A stretch of DNA of 64,000 bases from Vreelandella alkaliphila (GTDB taxonomy: Bacteria > Pseudomonadota > Gammaproteobacteria > Pseudomonadales > Halomonadaceae): contig NZ_JABASV010000001.1 of the NCBI RefSeq assembly GCF_016107625.1, forward strand, positions 558,001-622,000, in the 5' to 3' direction. The translations under genes and the position numbers were made by a program. How positions within the stretch are numbered: the stretch's first letter is position 1; every line of letters begins with the position of its first letter. The notes below the pieces were generated by a model that was not told the DNA's origin, did no database searches, and worked only from the letters and a program-made list of their open reading frames with translations. Of the stretch, positions 25,026 through 38,411 are shown one piece after another.

Positions 25026-26519
25026 TTAGCCGTGGCGAGGTGTGGGTAACGGGATATCAATGCCCAGCTCGTCCCAACGCTCGTCAACGCGGGTCTTTAT
25101 CGAATCGTCCATCACGATGGGTATCCCCCACTCTCGATCCGTTTCTCCTGGCCATTTATTGGTGGCGTCGAGCCCCATTTTAGACCCCAACCCAGACACC
25201 GGAGACGCAAAGTCGAGGTAATCAATGGGAGTATTTTCCACCATCACGGTATCCCGTGCTGGGTCCATACGCGTGGTAATTGCCCACATCACGTCTTCCC
25301 AGTTACGCGCGTCGACGTCGTCATCCAGTACAATGACAAACTTGGTGTACATAAACTGACGCAGAAAGCTCCAAACCCCCATCATGACGCGCTTGGCGTG
25401 ACCTGGGTACTGCTTCTTCATGGTCACGACGGCCATCCGATAGGAGCACCCTTCCGGCGGCAGGTAGAAGTCAACAATCTCCGGGAACTGCTTACACAGG
25501 ATCGGGACAAACACCTCGTTAAGCGCGACGCCTAGAATAGCTGGCTCATCGGGGGGGCGGCCGGTATACGTGGAGTGGTATATCGCGTCCCGCCGCATCG
25601 TCATCCGCGTGACGGTAAAAACGGGGAAGTGATCGACTTCGTTGTAATAACCGGTGTGATCGCCAAATGGCCCTTCCGCTGCCATATCGTCGGGATAAAT
25701 AAACCCTTCAAGCATGATTTCTGCAGATGCAGGCACTTCCAGATCAGCATGGCCGCACTTAACAAGCTCTGTGCGTGAACCGCGAAGAAGCCCAGCGAAT
25801 GCATACTCGGAGAGAGAGTCGGGTACCGGTGTGACGGCGCCTAAAATCGTTGCAGGGTCTGCCCCCAGCGCCACCGCCACAGGAAATGGCTCACCGGGAT
25901 GCGCTTTTTGAAACTCAAGGAAATCCAGCGCACCGCCTCGATGGGAGAGCCAACGCATAATCAGGCGGTTTTTAGCAATTTTCTGTTGGCGGTAAATACC
26001 GAGGTTTTGACGCTTTTTATGCGGGCCTTTGGTAATCACCAATGGCCAAGTCACTAGCGGCGCCGCATCGCCAGGCCAGCAGTGCTGGATCGGCAAACGA
26101 TCTAAGTCAACCTCATCGCCTTCAAACGACAGCTCTTGTACCGGGGCCCGCTTAACGATTTTTGGCCCCATACTTAGCACTTGCTTGAAAATCGGCAGCT
26201 TGTCCCAGGCGTCTTTTAGCCCTTTGGGCGGATCAGGCTCTTTTAGAAACGCCAGTAGTTTACCCACTTCGCGCAGCGCCTCTACCGAATCCTGCCCCAT
26301 GCCCAACGCAACCCGTTTAGGCGTACCAAAAAGGTTGCCCAGCAGCGGCATGTCATGACCCTTCACATTCTCGAACAACAGCGCGGGGCCGCCAGCACGC
26401 AATGTCCGGTCGCAAATTTCGGTAATTTCCAGATAAGGATCAACTTCGGCTTTAATTCGCTTAAGTTCACCCTGCGCTTCAAGTGCCGCAATAAAATCGC
26501 GCAAGTCGTGGTACTTCAA
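25026..26519 (-). CDS. ubiD: 3-octaprenyl-4-hydroxybenzoate decarboxylase
   Basis: The 497-residue product (identical in length to E. coli UbiD) begins [19 protein letters not shown] and contains the prenylated-FMN decarboxylase hallmarks, including [25 protein letters not shown], the [12 protein letters not shown] active-site loop and [18 protein letters not shown]. It removes the carboxyl group of the polyprenylated hydroxybenzoate intermediate in ubiquinone synthesis. It is co-directional with fre downstream and lies 69 bp after rho, which may run into it. Confidence 0.97.
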   Translation of the reverse strand: MKYHDLRDFIAALEAQGELKRIKAEVDPYLEITEICDRTLRAGGPALLFENVKGHDMPLLGNLFGTPKRVALGMGQDSVEALREVGKLLAFLKEPDPPKGLKDAWDKLPIFKQVLSMGPKIVKRAPVQELSFEGDEVDLDRLPIQHCWPGDAAPLVTWPLVITKGPHKKRQNLGIYRQQKIAKNRLIMRWLSHRGGALDFLEFQKAHPGEPFPVAVALGADPATILGAVTPVPDSLSEYAFAGLLRGSRTELVKCGHADLEVPASAEIMLEGFIYPDDMAAEGPFGDHTGYYNEVDHFPVFTVTRMTMRRDAIYHSTYTGRPPDEPAILGVALNEVFVPILCKQFPEIVDFYLPPEGCSYRMAVVTMKKQYPGHAKRVMMGVWSFLRQFMYTKFVIVLDDDVDARNWEDVMWAITTRMDPARDTVMVENTPIDYLDFASPVSGLGSKMGLDATNKWPGETDREWGIPIVMDDSIKTRVDERWDELGIDIPLPTPRHG

Positions 26520-26588
26520 GGCACTCTCCTCAAGGCACTTCTCCGGCTGTCAGACGTTTATCGCTAGTGCTTGGCCGTAATGCAGCGC

Positions 26589-27848
<1,260 letters not shown>

Positions 27849-28314
27849 CGGTGTGTTAGAAAGTTGCTCATGAAAGCTGGGCGACAAGCGCCGGGAATAA
27901 GACAGGAGGCGTGGCCTAAATAGTAGGGCTAAGCGCCGAGTGATGCGTTCAGAACCCCATCTAGGCACACACTCAGATACTGAAAGCTGGGCAGTCTTGA
28001 AGCAAATGCCAATAAAGGAGTAGCGGCATCAATGACTGCTTAGCGTGAGGGTGCTAATAAACTAGTTAATCTGATCGGCACAGAAAATGCTGTTTCAGCG
28101 GGTTATCTGACGACTTGGACATCTGGCTGATGCCATTGGATACGTACTGCTCGGAATACCCGAGTAATACGCCTGTTTAATAGGCAAACAAGTTAACTCG
28201 GATCAAGCCAGTAGTTCGATGGTAGTCAAGGCCCGCGATAAACGCAAGTGTTTGACAATTGACAATACTAATAAGGCACCGCAACCTTGGCATAGCCACT
28301 AGGAAGGAACGCCC
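27849..28314. other. Intergenic region between divergent rho and ppx
   Basis: This 466-bp gap must hold the promoters of rho (minus) and ppx (plus). Two TTGACA hexamers occur at 28252 and 28259 but neither has a convincing -10 at the right spacing. No tRNA, strong hairpin with a T-run, or small ORF with a good ribosome site is evident. The rho-proximal half is probably the long rho leader. The ppx start is preceded by AGGAAGGAA. Confidence 0.5.
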
Positions 28315-29850
28315 ATGCCCAAGGAAATTTCACTCCCTCTCACCGCGCCGTCGGCTGAACTGGATCACACTGAACCGCAGCGCTTAGCCGCCATCGACCT
28401 GGGTTCTAACAGCTTCCACCTGCTGGTCGCTAACTATCAAAACGAGCGCCTTCAAGTCGTTGCCAGGATGGGTGAAAAGGTTCAGTTAGCCGCTGGGCTA
28501 GACGAGAACGGCTATTTAAACGAGGCAGCCATGCAGCGCGCGTTGGACTGTCTAGGCCGTTTTGCACCCTTTCTCAACGACATTGAGGATGCCAATCTGC
28601 GCATTGTCGGTACGAATGCGTTGCGCGATGCCTATAACAGCCAAGCGTTTATCGAGCGTGCCGAAGCGCAGCTTGGCCACGCCATCGAAATTATTGCTGG
28701 CCGCGAAGAGGCCCGGCTTATTTATTTAGGTGCCGCCCACGCGCTAGCCGAAACTGGTCGCCGCTTAATTGTTGATATCGGCGGCGGATCGACGGAATTT
28801 ATCATTGGCGAAGCCTTCGAGCCCAAAGCACTTGAGAGCTTACGCATGGGCTGCGTCACCTTCAGCAGCCGCTTTTTTCCTGATGGCGAACTTAGTGAAA
28901 AGCGTATGCGTCGTGCTGAGCTGTCTGCCCTGTCAGAACTGGCCAACATTCAGCGTCCCTACCTACGCCTTGGCTGGGATGACCCGGTGGGCTCCAGCGG
29001 AACGATAAAGGCTGCCGCGAGCGTGTTATATGCTTACGGCGATTCGCCCCAAGAAGGTGTTATCACCCGTAGTGGATTGAAAAAGCTGCGTGAACGCCTA
29101 CTAAAATGCAAACAGCTGGAGAAAGTTGAGCTAGATGGGCTAAAACCTGACCGAGCAAAAGTCTTTCCGGCAGGTATCGCCATTTTAAACGCTATTTTTG
29201 AAGCCTTTAATCTTTCCCAAATGCGCTTTGCAGACGGCGCCCTGCGCGAAGGAGTGCTTTATGACATGGCGGGACGGAATAGCGCGGAAGATACCCGTTC
29301 TAAAAGCCTAGATGCATTGAAGCGGATTTATGATGTTGACTCTCGGCAGGCAGAAAATGTCGCCGACACTGCCCTTCGCCTATTCAATAAAGTAAAAAAA
29401 TCCTGGGGATTAACAAAAGAGCAAGGCCACTATCTTGTCTGGGCAAGCCATGTACATGAAATTGGTTTGGCTATTTCTCATAGTCAATTCCATCGCCACG
29501 GCGCCTATTTGCTGGAACATTCCGACCTGGCTGGCTTTTCACGCCCTGAGCAACGTTTGCTAGCGTTTTTAGTGCGCGCCCATCGACGCAAGTTTCCGAC
29601 TAAAGAGTGGCAGGCCCTGCCGGCCTCTCATCAGGAAGGTTGTGCCAAGCTTGCTCGTCTGCTGCGCCTTGCCGTGCTTATTAATCACTCCCGGTCTGAA
29701 AATCCCCCGCCGCTACCAGAGATTAACGCAGAGGGTGAAGCACTGCTGATGACGCTACCACCTAGCGACGAACCGACGCTGTTAAGTACCGATATGGAGC
29801 AGGAACAGGCCTATATGACAGCGGCTGGGTTTACGTTTTCGGTGGTGTAG
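28315..29850 (+). CDS. ppx: Exopolyphosphatase (Ppx/GppA family)
   Basis: A 511-residue ASKHA-fold phosphatase (E. coli Ppx has 513). It has the phosphate-1 motif LAAIDLGSNSFHLLVA (about residues 23-38), VDIGGGSTEFIIGE (about 151-164), VGSSGTIKAAA, and a C-terminal HD-like helical domain with VHEIGLAISHSQFHRHGAYL. It hydrolyses terminal phosphate from polyphosphate, with possible pppGpp activity as in GppA. The ATG has a strong AGGAAGGAA site. Its last 20 bp overlap the convergent tilS gene. Confidence 0.95.
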   Translation: MPKEISLPLTAPSAELDHTEPQRLAAIDLGSNSFHLLVANYQNERLQVVARMGEKVQLAAGLDENGYLNEAAMQRALDCLGRFAPFLNDIEDANLRIVGTNALRDAYNSQAFIERAEAQLGHAIEIIAGREEARLIYLGAAHALAETGRRLIVDIGGGSTEFIIGEAFEPKALESLRMGCVTFSSRFFPDGELSEKRMRRAELSALSELANIQRPYLRLGWDDPVGSSGTIKAAASVLYAYGDSPQEGVITRSGLKKLRERLLKCKQLEKVELDGLKPDRAKVFPAGIAILNAIFEAFNLSQMRFADGALREGVLYDMAGRNSAEDTRSKSLDALKRIYDVDSRQAENVADTALRLFNKVKKSWGLTKEQGHYLVWASHVHEIGLAISHSQFHRHGAYLLEHSDLAGFSRPEQRLLAFLVRAHRRKFPTKEWQALPASHQEGCAKLARLLRLAVLINHSRSENPPPLPEINAEGEALLMTLPPSDEPTLLSTDMEQEQAYMTAAGFTFSVV

Positions 29851-31123
29851 ATGTAGAGGCAAGAACAACGCCTTCAGCCTGCCACAATACGTTGGCAGGC
29901 GGCTGGATAACGCCCAAGCATAACTCACCTTCCATTACTACAATCAAACGCTCACGCTCCCAGGGCGGCACTCCCCGCTCTTGGAGTAAGCGTTTAACAT
30001 CCCGCCGTCCGCGCTCTTTTAATGCAACCACTTCACCACCACGTCGCCAACGCAAGGTTACGCGGCGCGGCGGCAGCAGTGTTACTTCCAGCCTGCCTAG
30101 GGGGGTTATCTTCCCTGGCTCACCCTCCCACTCGGTTTCCCACTTAGGCAGCGGCTTAAGCGGTTCCATGAGATAGAGACGGCGTTGCCAAATTCGTGCG
30201 TCTGCCCCTGGCCATGTAACCTTCACCTGGGCGTCATCCGCTGCATCTAATTGCGCAAGCAGGCTTTCAAGGCGTTTTTGAGGGGGTGTTGGGAGCGCTA
30301 GCTGCTTACAAAGCGTACGCACCAGCAGCCGCTGGCGAGGTAAGGAGCGTTGACTAAGCAGCGTAGCATCCATGCAGTACTCTCCGCGCATCAGCGTTGC
30401 CAGCTCTTCCGCGGCATAGGCCGCCAACAGCTGGTCTGCCTCACCGGCATGCTGGGCACTGTTGGCAAGGGCCCGTGCAGCGCCAGGCCAACGTAGCTGT
30501 AATGCTGGCATCACTTGATGGCGTAAGCGATTACGATCAAACGCGATGTCTCGGTTTGTCGGGTCTTCGCACCAACTGATTGATAATCCATGCGCGGCAT
30601 CAGCCAACGTCTGTCGGCTGACACTCAACCAGGGCCGCAGCAGAGTGAGCCCCTGCCACTCGCGGCGAAAAGGCATGCCCGCCAAGCCACGCACACCACT
30701 GCCGCGCAACGCGGCCAGCAGTAGCGTCTCGGCTTGGTCATCTTGGTGCTGGGCTAGCCATAGCGTATCGCCAGCGGGAATATGCGCCATGAACGCCTGG
30801 TAACGCGCTCGCCGCGCCGCCCCCTCTATACCTTCGCCCTGAGCGTCGACAGCAACGTTTGCCGTCACTAGTGATACACCAAGCGTATCGCACAGCGTTT
30901 GACAATGCGCTTCAAAGGCGCTGGCTGCCGCCTGTAGACCATGGTTAATATGAATCGCCCGCAGCGGACGACGTGCGTCCCGGCAAACCTGAGCGGATAG
31001 CGTCAGCAGCAGCGAAGAGTCTAGCCCACCGGAAAGCGCTATCCAAATAGTACGCCCCGGCGGGGTCTCCGCCAGGGCGTCATTCAGTAAACGTAACAGC
31101 GGCTTAGGCGGCTGGGGCGCCAT
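29831..31123 (-). CDS. tilS: tRNA(Ile)-lysidine synthetase
   Basis: A 430-residue N-type ATP pyrophosphatase (E. coli TilS has 432) that changes C34 of the CAU-anticodon tRNA-Ile to lysidine so that it reads AUA. The PP-loop reads [15 protein letters not shown] (about residues 28-42). The AIHINHGLQ and [22 protein letters not shown] motifs and the C-terminal TilS domain ([27 protein letters not shown] region) follow. It overlaps accA by 20 bp upstream and ppx by 20 bp at its 3' end. Confidence 0.95.
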   Translation of the reverse strand: MAPQPPKPLLRLLNDALAETPPGRTIWIALSGGLDSSLLLTLSAQVCRDARRPLRAIHINHGLQAAASAFEAHCQTLCDTLGVSLVTANVAVDAQGEGIEGAARRARYQAFMAHIPAGDTLWLAQHQDDQAETLLLAALRGSGVRGLAGMPFRREWQGLTLLRPWLSVSRQTLADAAHGLSISWCEDPTNRDIAFDRNRLRHQVMPALQLRWPGAARALANSAQHAGEADQLLAAYAAEELATLMRGEYCMDATLLSQRSLPRQRLLVRTLCKQLALPTPPQKRLESLLAQLDAADDAQVKVTWPGADARIWQRRLYLMEPLKPLPKWETEWEGEPGKITPLGRLEVTLLPPRRVTLRWRRGGEVVALKERGRRDVKRLLQERGVPPWERERLIVVMEGELCLGVIQPPANVLWQAEGVVLASTSTPPKT

Positions 31124-32060
31124 AGCTCATTAACCGCTTATAGCGGCGCTCCAGTAACGCATCGCTATCAAAGCTTTGCAGACGCTCCAGACTATTAGCC
31201 AAAGCCTCTTTAACGCGTTCAGCCGTTGTCAGCGGATGGCGATGAGCACCACCTAGCGGCTCTTTAATCAGCTCATCAACAAAGCCAAGCTCTTTGAGGC
31301 GCTCAGCAGTGATCCCCATGGCTTGGGCGGCGTCAGATGCTTTTTCAGCACTCTTCCAAAGAATAGACGCACAGCCTTCCGGAGAAATAACCGAATAGGT
31401 AGAGTACTGCAGCATATGCAGCTCGTCGCACACACCAATCGCCAGCGCGCCACCAGAACCACCTTCCCCCACTACGGTGGAGATAATCGGTGTTTTCAGG
31501 CGTGACATCACCGCCAAATTATACGCAATGGCTTCCGACTGACCGCGCTCTTCTGCATCGATCCCTGGGTAAGCCCCAGGCGTATCGATAAACGTTAGGA
31601 TGGGCATTTTAAAGCGTTCAGCCATTTCCATTAGGCGACAGGCTTTACGGTAGCCTTCTGGACGCGGCATGCCAAAGTTGCGACGTACTTTCTCTTTAAC
31701 ATCGCGTCCTTTTTGATGCCCAATAACCATCACCGGCTGATCATTCAGACGCGCGACGCCTCCGACAAGGGCTGCATCATCGGCAAAGTTGCGGTCGCCG
31801 TGAAGCTCATCAAAGTCAGTAAAAATATGCTCAAGATAATCCAGCGTATAAGGGCGCTGCGGATGGCGAGATATCTGGGAAACCTGCCAGGGCGTTAAAT
31901 CCTTGAAGATCGATTCGGTTAACTTACGGCTTTTCTCTTCCAGCCGAGATATCTCATCGGAGAGATTAACCTGGCTATCGGAGCTGACCAAACGCAGCTC
32001 CTCAATTTTTGCCTGAAGCTCGGCAATGGGCTGTTCAAAATCGAGATAGTTAGGATTCAT
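31104..32060 (-). CDS. accA: Acetyl-CoA carboxylase carboxyltransferase subunit alpha
   Basis: The 318-residue subunit (E. coli 319) starts [19 protein letters not shown] at ATG 32060; the frame is open upstream to 32168 but those residues do not belong to the family. It contains the coiled N-terminal helix, [32 protein letters not shown] and [11 protein letters not shown] of the crotonase-like carboxyltransferase fold. With AccD it transfers carboxylate from biotin to acetyl-CoA, the first step of fatty acid synthesis. It lies between dnaE and tilS as in Pseudomonas and E. coli. Confidence 0.97.
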   Translation of the reverse strand: MNPNYLDFEQPIAELQAKIEELRLVSSDSQVNLSDEISRLEEKSRKLTESIFKDLTPWQVSQISRHPQRPYTLDYLEHIFTDFDELHGDRNFADDAALVGGVARLNDQPVMVIGHQKGRDVKEKVRRNFGMPRPEGYRKACRLMEMAERFKMPILTFIDTPGAYPGIDAEERGQSEAIAYNLAVMSRLKTPIISTVVGEGGSGGALAIGVCDELHMLQYSTYSVISPEGCASILWKSAEKASDAAQAMGITAERLKELGFVDELIKEPLGGAHRHPLTTAERVKEALANSLERLQSFDSDALLERRYKRLMSYGAPAA

Positions 32061-32171
32061 CGGCTCTGCCTGTAAGCTGCCTATAAAAAAAGAAGCCTTG
32101 TCGAAACGGGCATGTATGAGGGGCATTATCGCACCCTGAACCTGCCACGCAAGGCAGTACCCTTTCAATTA

Positions 32172-32215
32172 GCGTGCCGCACCGCCATTTAGCACTCAAT
32201 TTGACGGTGGCACGC
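32172..32215 (-). other. Hairpin in the dnaE-accA gap
   Basis: An 11-bp stem with a two-base bulge (GCGTGCC-gc-ACCG against CGGT-GGCACGC) around a 20-base loop lies about 19 bases after the dnaE stop. No T-run follows on the minus strand, so it is more likely an RNA-processing or pausing element than an intrinsic terminator. Confidence 0.35.
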
Positions 32216-32233
32216 GCACGTTTGTAGCGTTTG

Positions 32234-35200
32234 TTAGCGGTAACGTAGCTGAACGCCAACCTGCCCCTGCACATCACGAAGGGCCAACAGCAGGTCGTCG
32301 CTGGGAGCTACTTTCCATTCATCAGCCAGCGCCAGCCAGCCAACCGCTGCTGAGTGGCGATACTGTAGCCGTACCGGCAACCCGCCGGTATCGCGGTATG
32401 GCGCAAGACTCTCACGCAGGCTATCGACTAAACGCCCGTTGATCTGTTCAGCATCTAATGCTAATTCCACTGCTTCGCCATAGCGAATCCGCGCGGTCAC
32501 CATCGGCGTAACGTCTTTACCCCGCAAGCGCAAACCGCCGGAGAAGTCATCGTTGGATACTTCACCTTCAACGATAATCACTTGGTCAGATTCGATTTGG
32601 CCTCGCAGTTGCTCAAATAGTTCGCCAAATAGAGAGGCCTCGATACGCCCGGTGCGATCATCCAGCGTGATAAACGCCATGGTATCGCCACGTTTGGACT
32701 TCATGGTGCGCATGGCTACCACTAAGCCAGCCACCCGCTGCGGCTCACGAGAGGCCTTCAAATCACTAATGCGAGTAGAGACAAAGCGCTTTAGCTCACG
32801 CTCATATTCATCAATGGGATGGCCGGTCAGATAGAGACCCAGCGTATCTTTTTCACCAGAAAGACGCTCACGATCTGTCCATTCACGGGCGCTCTGATAC
32901 TCAGCATAAGGATCCGTTTCTTCCTCTTCCGCTGTAAACGCATCGCCAAACATATCCAGCATACCCAGATTTTGGTTGGCATGGTTTTGAGCAGCCGCTT
33001 TCAAGGCGTCTTCCATCGCGGCGGAAAGCACCGCCCGGTTAGGGCCAAGATTATCCAGTGCGCCAGAGCGAATCAGCGCTTCTAGCGTTCGCTTGTTCAT
33101 CCGTTTTGGATCAAGGCGGCGACAAAAATCGAAAAGATCTTTAAATGGACCATCGGTGCTACGGGCTTCAACAATCGCACCAATCGGACCTTCACCCACA
33201 CCGCGAATGGCACCCAGGCCGTAAACCACGCGCCCTTCCGTATCAACGGTGAACTTGTAGCCACCGACATTAACATCCGGCGGTGTGACGGTAAGCTTGA
33301 GGTGGCGGCACTCCTCAATTAGCGGCACCACCTTGTCCAGGTTATCCATTTCCGTTGACATAACGGCGGCCATAAACGGGCCAGGATAGTGCGCTTTCAA
33401 CCAGGCGGTTTGATAAGACACCAAGGCGTAAGCAGCAGAGTGCGATTTGTTAAAACCGTAACCGGCGAATTTCTCAACAAGATCAAAGATATTGCCAGCA
33501 AGATCTTTATCAATACCGTTGGCGGCACAGCCTTCCATAAAGCCTGAACGCTGCTTAGCCATCTCTTCGGGCTTTTTCTTACCCATGGCGCGGCGCAGCA
33601 TGTCTGCCTGCCCCAAAGAATAACCGGCCATTACCTGAGCAATCTGCATGACCTGCTCTTGGTACAAAATAATGCCGTATGTCGGGCTAAGTACCGGCTT
33701 TAACAGGTCATGCTGATAATCTGGGTGGGGATAAGAGACTTCGGCACGGCCGTGCTTACGATTGATAAAGTCATCAACCATGCCGGACTGCAGCGGGCCT
33801 GGGCGGAATAGCGCCACCAGGGCGATCATATCGTCGAGGGAGTCTGGCAGCAGGCGCTTAATCAGCTCCTTCATACCACGAGATTCCAACTGGAAAACGG
33901 CGGTGGTTTCCGCGCGTTTAAGCATCTCAAACGTTTTGCTGTCGTCCAGCGGGATAGCGTCGATGTTAAGTGGCGCTTGACCGTTTACCCCCCGCACTTT
34001 ATCGACCATTTCCAGTGCCCAGTCGATAATCGTCAGCGTCCGCAAGCCCAAAAAGTCGAACTTTACTAGCCCAGCGTCTTCGATGTCGTTTTTATCGAAC
34101 TGCACCACCAGGCCAGAGCCATCTTCATCGCACAGCAGCGGCGAGAAATCGGTCAGTTTGGTGGGCGCAATAACGACGCCCCCCGCGTGCTTACCGGTCC
34201 CCCGGGTGGTGCCCTCTAGCTTGAGAGCCATTTCCCAGATCTCTTCGGCTTCGTCGTCATTGCCGATAAACTCTTTCAGTGCTGGTTCTTGCTCTATCGC
34301 TTTGGCAAGCGTCATACCCACTTCAAAGGGGATTAGCTTAGAGAGCTTATCGCCTAAGGAGTAAGGCCGCCCCTGAGCGCGGGCCACATCGCGCACCACC
34401 GCTTTTGCAGCCATGGTGCCAAAGGTGACAATCTGAGATACCGCATTGCGGCCATAGCGGTTAGCTACATACTCAATCACTTTGTCGCGTTTTTCCATGC
34501 AAAAGTCGACGTCAAAGTCGGGCATGGAGACACGCTCAGGATTAAGAAAGCGTTCGAACAGCAGATCGTAGCCAATGGGGTCAAGATCGGTAATTTTTTG
34601 CGCGTAAGCCACTAATGAGCCCGCACCGGAACCACGCCCTGGGCCGACTGGCACGTTGTTATCCTTGGCCCACTGGATAAAGTCCATCACGATCAGGAAG
34701 TAACCAGGAAAGCCCATTTGGATAATAACGTTCAGCTCAAACTCAAGCCTGTCACGGTAACGTTGATCAATCTCGCGATATGCGTCGCTATCGCGGGGGT
34801 ACTGTTCAACAGGGAACAGAAAATCTAACCGTTCAGTGAGGCCGTCATGGGAGACTTTGCGGAAAAACTCATCCTGAGTCATCCCTTCGGGAATTTCGAA
34901 CTCAGGTAGGAAAATTTCGCCCAACCGTACATCAACGCTACACCGCTCGGCGATCATAACGCTGTTCTCAAGCGCCTCAGGAATATCAGCAAACAGTGCT
35001 GCCATCTCCTCAGGGCTTTTTAGGTACTGCTCTTCGGTGTAGCGTCTTTCACGGCGCGGGTCATCCAAGGCCTTGCCTTCGCCGATGGCAACGCGGGTTT
35101 CGTGTGCCCAAAAGTCCTCCCGCTCTAAAAAGCGCACGTCATTGGTCGCTACCACTGGGGTATTCGACTCAATCGCCAGCTTCACACTCGCGTGAACGCA

Positions 35201-35737
35201 ATCTTCTTCAAGCGGCCGCCCGGTACGGATTAACTCCAAATAAAAACGGTCTGGAAAGGCGCGCTGCCACTCTTCCAACAGCTCCCTAGCTTCGCGTTCA
35301 TGATCAGACAGCAAGTGACGACCTATCTCGCCTTCACGTCCGCCTGATAGCGCAATTAGTCCTTCGCTTTGCGCTAGCACCCACTGTTTGTCCAGAATGG
35401 CTCGCCCTTGGCGCTGGCCATCGGTCCACCCCTTAGAAATCAATTCGGTGAGATTGCGGTAACCAACATCGTTCATCGCCAGCAGCGTAATGCGATACGG
35501 ATGGGCCTCATCATGGGGGTTGTACAGCCATAAGTCGCTACCGATGATGGGCTTGAGACCAGCGCCCTGCGCCGCTTTGTAGAACTTAACCAAACCAAAC
35601 AAGTTAGCTTCATCGGTTAAGGCCAGAGCCGGCATCCCGCGCTCAGCGGTGGTACTGACCAGTGACTTGAGTTTTACCAAGCCATCAACCAGGGAGTATT
35701 CACTGTGCAAACGTAGATGAACAAACGGAACCGTCAT
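32234..35737 (-). CDS. dnaE: DNA polymerase III alpha subunit
   Basis: The replicative polymerase catalytic subunit, 1167 residues (E. coli 1160). It begins with the PHP domain ([15 protein letters not shown], about residues 5-19). The polymerase domain has [15 protein letters not shown] and the catalytic Asp pair in PDFDVDFC (about 399-406), then [19 protein letters not shown], a helix-hairpin-helix region and an OB-fold ([17 protein letters not shown]). It lacks the four-part exonuclease signature of PolC. It sits downstream of rnhB with 38 bp between them, in the widely conserved lpxB-rnhB-dnaE-accA order. Confidence 0.98.
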   Translation of the reverse strand: MTVPFVHLRLHSEYSLVDGLVKLKSLVSTTAERGMPALALTDEANLFGLVKFYKAAQGAGLKPIIGSDLWLYNPHDEAHPYRITLLAMNDVGYRNLTELISKGWTDGQRQGRAILDKQWVLAQSEGLIALSGGREGEIGRHLLSDHEREARELLEEWQRAFPDRFYLELIRTGRPLEEDCVHASVKLAIESNTPVVATNDVRFLEREDFWAHETRVAIGEGKALDDPRRERRYTEEQYLKSPEEMAALFADIPEALENSVMIAERCSVDVRLGEIFLPEFEIPEGMTQDEFFRKVSHDGLTERLDFLFPVEQYPRDSDAYREIDQRYRDRLEFELNVIIQMGFPGYFLIVMDFIQWAKDNNVPVGPGRGSGAGSLVAYAQKITDLDPIGYDLLFERFLNPERVSMPDFDVDFCMEKRDKVIEYVANRYGRNAVSQIVTFGTMAAKAVVRDVARAQGRPYSLGDKLSKLIPFEVGMTLAKAIEQEPALKEFIGNDDEAEEIWEMALKLEGTTRGTGKHAGGVVIAPTKLTDFSPLLCDEDGSGLVVQFDKNDIEDAGLVKFDFLGLRTLTIIDWALEMVDKVRGVNGQAPLNIDAIPLDDSKTFEMLKRAETTAVFQLESRGMKELIKRLLPDSLDDMIALVALFRPGPLQSGMVDDFINRKHGRAEVSYPHPDYQHDLLKPVLSPTYGIILYQEQVMQIAQVMAGYSLGQADMLRRAMGKKKPEEMAKQRSGFMEGCAANGIDKDLAGNIFDLVEKFAGYGFNKSHSAAYALVSYQTAWLKAHYPGPFMAAVMSTEMDNLDKVVPLIEECRHLKLTVTPPDVNVGGYKFTVDTEGRVVYGLGAIRGVGEGPIGAIVEARSTDGPFKDLFDFCRRLDPKRMNKRTLEALIRSGALDNLGPNRAVLSAAMEDALKAAAQNHANQNLGMLDMFGDAFTAEEEETDPYAEYQSAREWTDRERLSGEKDTLGLYLTGHPIDEYERELKRFVSTRISDLKASREPQRVAGLVVAMRTMKSKRGDTMAFITLDDRTGRIEASLFGELFEQLRGQIESDQVIIVEGEVSNDDFSGGLRLRGKDVTPMVTARIRYGEAVELALDAEQINGRLVDSLRESLAPYRDTGGLPVRLQYRHSAAVGWLALADEWKVAPSDDLLLALRDVQGQVGVQLRYR

Positions 35738-35775
35738 GGGACTCTCAGCAACAAAGCTAGATAAATAGAAAATGC

Positions 35776-36393
35776 TTACAGCAGCGCTAACTGACGCTGA
35801 ACCGGCGCAAAGCTCCGGCGGTGTTCGGCAAGCGGCCCGTGTGCAGACAATGCCGCTAAATGTTCTTTCGTTGGATAACCTTTATGGCGGGCAAAGCCAT
35901 AATCAGGATAGCGCAGATCAAGCTCAGCCATCTGAGCATCTCTGGCCACCTTGGCCAAAATTGACGCAGCGGCGATCGCAGGATGGCGGGCATCACCTTT
36001 TACCACCGCTTGCCCAGGAAGCTCGTGGCCGGGCAACCGATTACCATCTACCAATAAATATTCAGCCGCGGGTATTAAAGCATCAATGGCACGCCGCATA
36101 GCAAGATGAGTGGCATGGTAGATATTTAGCTGATCAACCTCAGCAGCACTGGCCTCGGCCACAGCAAACGCTAGCGCACGTTCGCGAATCTGCACATCCA
36201 GCGCTTCGCGTTTCTTAGCGGTGAGCTTTTTTGAATCCGTCAGCCCTTCAATAGGGCGACTAGGATCAAGAATCACCGCCGATGCCACAACACTGCCAAT
36301 CAGAGGCCCACGCCCAACTTCGTCAACGCCCGCTAAGAAGTCACCACGATAGTCGATCACTAAGGGGGAATAGTCAGTCGGCTTAACGGCCAT
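35776..36393 (-). CDS. rnhB: Ribonuclease HII
   Basis: A 205-residue type 2 RNase H that removes ribonucleotides and RNA from RNA-DNA hybrids. The catalytic acidic residues are visible in [16 protein letters not shown] (Asp-Glu, about residues 22-37) and in [11 protein letters not shown]. It also has [13 protein letters not shown] and the [17 protein letters not shown] substrate-binding segment. It overlaps lpxB by 11 bp, implying translational coupling. Confidence 0.97.
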   Translation of the reverse strand: MAVKPTDYSPLVIDYRGDFLAGVDEVGRGPLIGSVVASAVILDPSRPIEGLTDSKKLTAKKREALDVQIRERALAFAVAEASAAEVDQLNIYHATHLAMRRAIDALIPAAEYLLVDGNRLPGHELPGQAVVKGDARHPAIAAASILAKVARDAQMAELDLRYPDYGFARHKGYPTKEHLAALSAHGPLAEHRRSFAPVQRQLALL

Positions 36394-37582
36394 GATGATT
36401 CCCTTCTTGGGAAGCTATTTCGTTGCTATCCAATGGCTGGCCCGCCACCATCGCGGAAATTGCTTGTGCCGCCCGTTGGCTGGCATTGCGCTGTAATGCA
36501 CGATGCATATCGGCAAAGCGTGCCTCCAGGGCGTTACGTTCTTGGGCATTATTAAGCATTTCGCCGAGCCGATCAGCGATCGTTTCTGGTGAGGCAGCGT
36601 CCTGAATCAGCTCGGGCACAACGCCCTCTTGAGCAATCAAATTGGGTAGTGAAATCCACTCGGTTTTCACCAACCGCTTTGCCAGCCAGTGGGTCGTCGG
36701 TGCCATTTTATAAGCCACTAGCATTGACCGATGACATAGCATGGCTTCTAGCGCGGCGGTGCCCGAAGCCAGCAACACAGCATCGCTGGCTACCATCGCC
36801 TCGCGAGCCTGCCCTTCCAAGAGCATGACACGCTCGCTTAACGTGGGGTAGCTTGCCAGGAGCTGGGTGATTTCTTGATAACGCTGGTGGGTCGCTGCGG
36901 GAATGACCACATGTAGCGCTTCATTACGCTGACAGAGCAGCTCAGCAGCGCGTAAAAACGTATCACCAAGAAAGCGTATTTCATTACCCCGGGAACCAGG
37001 CAATATTGCCAGAACAGGGGCTTGAGCAGGCAATGCGAGTGTTTGGCGAGCCGCTTGGCGGTCATTCTCAAGCGGTAATTCATCCGCTAATGGATGACCA
37101 ACAAAGGCGACCGGTACCTGGTGCTGATGGTAAAAGTCAGCCTCAAACGGCAGTAGCGTCAACATGCCATCAACCGCCTTGGCGATCTTTTTCACCCGCC
37201 CTTGCCGCCATGCCCATACCGAAGGGCTGACATAGTGAGCTGTCTTTAATCCGGCGGCACGCAGCTGTTTTTCAAGGCCGATATTAAAGTCAGGCGCGTC
37301 AATGCCAATCATAATATCCGGCTGCCAGGCGAGCGCTTCTTCACGCAGAGTGCGGCGCACGCGAATGAGCTCTGGCAAGTGCTTGATGACTTCAACAAGA
37401 CCCATCACCGATAATGTTTCAAGGGGAAAGCGGCTCGTCAGACCATGCGCTTCCATGCGAGGCCCACCCAGCCCACGAAACTCAATGTTGGGGTGACGCA
37501 GCTTCAGCTCGTGCATCAATCCTGCCCCGAGGATATCGCCGGAGAGTTCACCTGCAACAATATAGACGCGCTGAAGTGTCAT
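36383..37582 (-). CDS. lpxB: Lipid-A-disaccharide synthase
   Basis: A 399-residue GT-B (family 19) glycosyltransferase. It joins UDP-2,3-diacylglucosamine to lipid X to make the lipid A disaccharide at the inner membrane's cytoplasmic face. [17 protein letters not shown] is the family N-terminus, with [27 protein letters not shown] and [12 protein letters not shown] later. The start is uncertain: ATG 37582 gives the family N-terminus, and an in-frame ATG at 37615 would add 11 residues; neither has a strong ribosome site. It follows lpxA in the lipid A gene group. Confidence 0.96.
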   Translation of the reverse strand: MTLQRVYIVAGELSGDILGAGLMHELKLRHPNIEFRGLGGPRMEAHGLTSRFPLETLSVMGLVEVIKHLPELIRVRRTLREEALAWQPDIMIGIDAPDFNIGLEKQLRAAGLKTAHYVSPSVWAWRQGRVKKIAKAVDGMLTLLPFEADFYHQHQVPVAFVGHPLADELPLENDRQAARQTLALPAQAPVLAILPGSRGNEIRFLGDTFLRAAELLCQRNEALHVVIPAATHQRYQEITQLLASYPTLSERVMLLEGQAREAMVASDAVLLASGTAALEAMLCHRSMLVAYKMAPTTHWLAKRLVKTEWISLPNLIAQEGVVPELIQDAASPETIADRLGEMLNNAQERNALEARFADMHRALQRNASQRAAQAISAMVAGQPLDSNEIASQEGNHHGR

Positions 37583-37643
37583 GATGACGGGAGAAGTAGT
37601 GGCATTTGAATCCATCGTTGATGTCAGCTAGACATCAATATCG

Positions 37644-38411
37644 TTAGCGGACGATACCGCGCGTTGACCGTTCAATAGAGTCGGCAAACGTGGTGACTTC
37701 GGGCAGATCGAATCGGCTGCGCATTTCGCTAACCGCCTGTTCGACAGTTAAGCCCTGGCGGTATACCAGCTTGTAGGCACTGCTTAATGCATTAATCGCG
37801 TCTCGACTAAAGCCACGGCGCTTCAAACCAACAAGATTAAGGCCTCGCGCTTCAGCAGGGTTGCCATTGATCATCACATAGGCGGGCGTGTCTTTGGTAA
37901 TAATCGACCCGCCTCCGGCCATCGCATGTTCACCAAAGTGACAAAACTGGTGAACAGCCGCTAGGCCACCCAAAATGGCGTGATCGCCGAGAACCACATG
38001 ACCTGCCAAAGTAACTTGGTTAGCTAGGATACAGTCGTTGCCAATCACACAGTCATGACCGACATGAACATACGCCATAAATAGGTTACGCGAGCCAATA
38101 GTGGTTTCGCCGCGATCCTGCACGGTACCACGATGGAGGGTAACGCCTTCACGGACAACGTTATCATCCCCCATTACCAACCGTGTTGGCTCGCCCGCGT
38201 ATTTCTTGTCTTGGCAGTCTTCTCCTACCGAAGCAAACTGAAAAATTCGCGTACGTTCACCTAGAACGGTAGGCCCTTTAATAACCACGTGGGGGCCTAT
38301 CACAGAGCCAGCGCCAATCGTGACGCCTGGCCCAATAACACTAAACGGGCCAACCTCAACGTCGTCAGCAAGCTGCGCTTTGGGATCAACCAGTGCAGTA
38401 GGGTGTATCAA
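37644..38411 (-). CDS. lpxA: UDP-N-acetylglucosamine acyltransferase
   Basis: The 255-residue left-handed beta-helix protein carries many hexapeptide repeats and the catalytic His in [14 protein letters not shown] (His 119, equivalent to E. coli His 125). It transfers 3-hydroxyacyl from ACP to UDP-GlcNAc, the first lipid A step. The start is TTG 38411, overlapping the fabZ stop as TTGA, after GGAAGGT. Starting here gives the exact family N-terminus ([14 protein letters not shown]). This unusual start may keep LpxA output below FabZ output. Confidence 0.96.
   Translation of the reverse strand: MIHPTALVDPKAQLADDVEVGPFSVIGPGVTIGAGSVIGPHVVIKGPTVLGERTRIFQFASVGEDCQDKKYAGEPTRLVMGDDNVVREGVTLHRGTVQDRGETTIGSRNLFMAYVHVGHDCVIGNDCILANQVTLAGHVVLGDHAILGGLAAVHQFCHFGEHAMAGGGSIITKDTPAYVMINGNPAEARGLNLVGLKRRGFSRDAINALSSAYKLVYRQGLTVEQAVSEMRSRFDLPEVTTFADSIERSTRGIVR

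Noticed and set aside
27849-27968. Forty-residue N-terminal extension of Rho
   Set aside because: The frame is open but the sequence does not match the family, the ATG at 27848 gives the exact usual length, and the region is better explained as leader RNA.
28252-28264. Two overlapping-phase TTGACA hexamers as a ppx promoter
   Set aside because: No acceptable -10 hexamer lies 16-18 bases downstream of either, so they were not listed as a promoter.
32061-32168. Extended AccA N-terminus
   Set aside because: The extra residues have no family support and the ATG at 32060 gives the standard 318-residue protein.
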